From assembly GCA_021798855.1 (NCBI GenBank), contig JAJZBP010000078.1, positions 1-8,723 of the forward strand: a DNA stretch of 8,723 bases. Direction: 5' to 3'. Under the pieces are notes generated by a model, which was given only the letters and a program-made list of their open reading frames with translations, was not told the DNA's origin and did not search any database. Position 1 is the first letter of the stretch; the number at the start of each line of letters is the position of its first letter. Shown piece by piece: positions 8,709 through 8,723 of this stretch. A program made the translations under genes and the position numbers. Origin of the DNA: Bacillota bacterium (lineage in GTDB: Bacteria > Bacillota > Sulfobacillia > JAJZIM01 > JAJZBP01).

Positions 8709-8723
8709 GAGAGGGTTCGCCGA

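Overview
The window reads almost entirely on the minus strand. It holds the 3' side of a housekeeping gene cluster that runs straight into a ribosomal RNA operon. In transcription order (right to left) it contains greA, lysS, a quinate-5-dehydrogenase-like gene, an SCP2-like lipid-binding gene, a HEAT-repeat-like gene, then rrn promoters, 16S rRNA, tRNA-Ile(GAU), tRNA-Ala(UGC) and the 5' part of 23S rRNA, which is cut by the left edge. The window therefore suggests a chromosomal region of a GC-rich member of the Bacillota (Firmicutes). The 16S 3' end (CACCTCCTTTCT), the boxA-like leader (CTTTGAAAACC), the Ile-Ala spacer and the greA-lysS-rrn linkage all fit. Frequent TTG/GTG starts and the three extra genes point to the Clostridia side (Desulfotomaculum/Moorella/Peptococcaceae-like) rather than Bacillus. 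This placement is inference from memory, not from a search.

Region by region: 1-1213 is the 23S 5' domain; 1214-1775 is the spacer, with two tRNAs, two hairpins and the 3' arm of the 16S processing stem; 1776-3303 is 16S rRNA; 3304-3706 is the rrn leader with a strong extended -10 promoter, a weaker upstream candidate and the 5' arm of the 16S processing stem; 3707-8621 holds five genes; 8622-8723 is the greA promoter region and carries one copy of a GC-rich palindromic repeat.

The genes are spaced closely (greA/lysS 11 nt; SCP2-like/HEAT-like an ATGA overlap), and I see no convincing terminator between greA and 16S. Read-through from the protein genes into rrn is possible, although rrn has its own promoter. 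GreA rescues backtracked RNA polymerase and LysRS charges tRNA-Lys, so two information-processing genes sit directly upstream of rRNA. The three genes between them and rrn are poorly understood.

The most unusual feature is a 38/39-nt direct repeat with a perfect 6-bp GC palindrome. One copy sits just upstream of greA, and its end forms part of an extended -10 promoter. The other lies inside the lysS reading frame and contributes to an approximately 60-residue non-conserved N-terminal extension. A second short motif from the same extension recurs just upstream of the quinate-dehydrogenase-like gene. Together these suggest a family of small mobile or repetitive intergenic elements that can supply both promoters and coding sequence.
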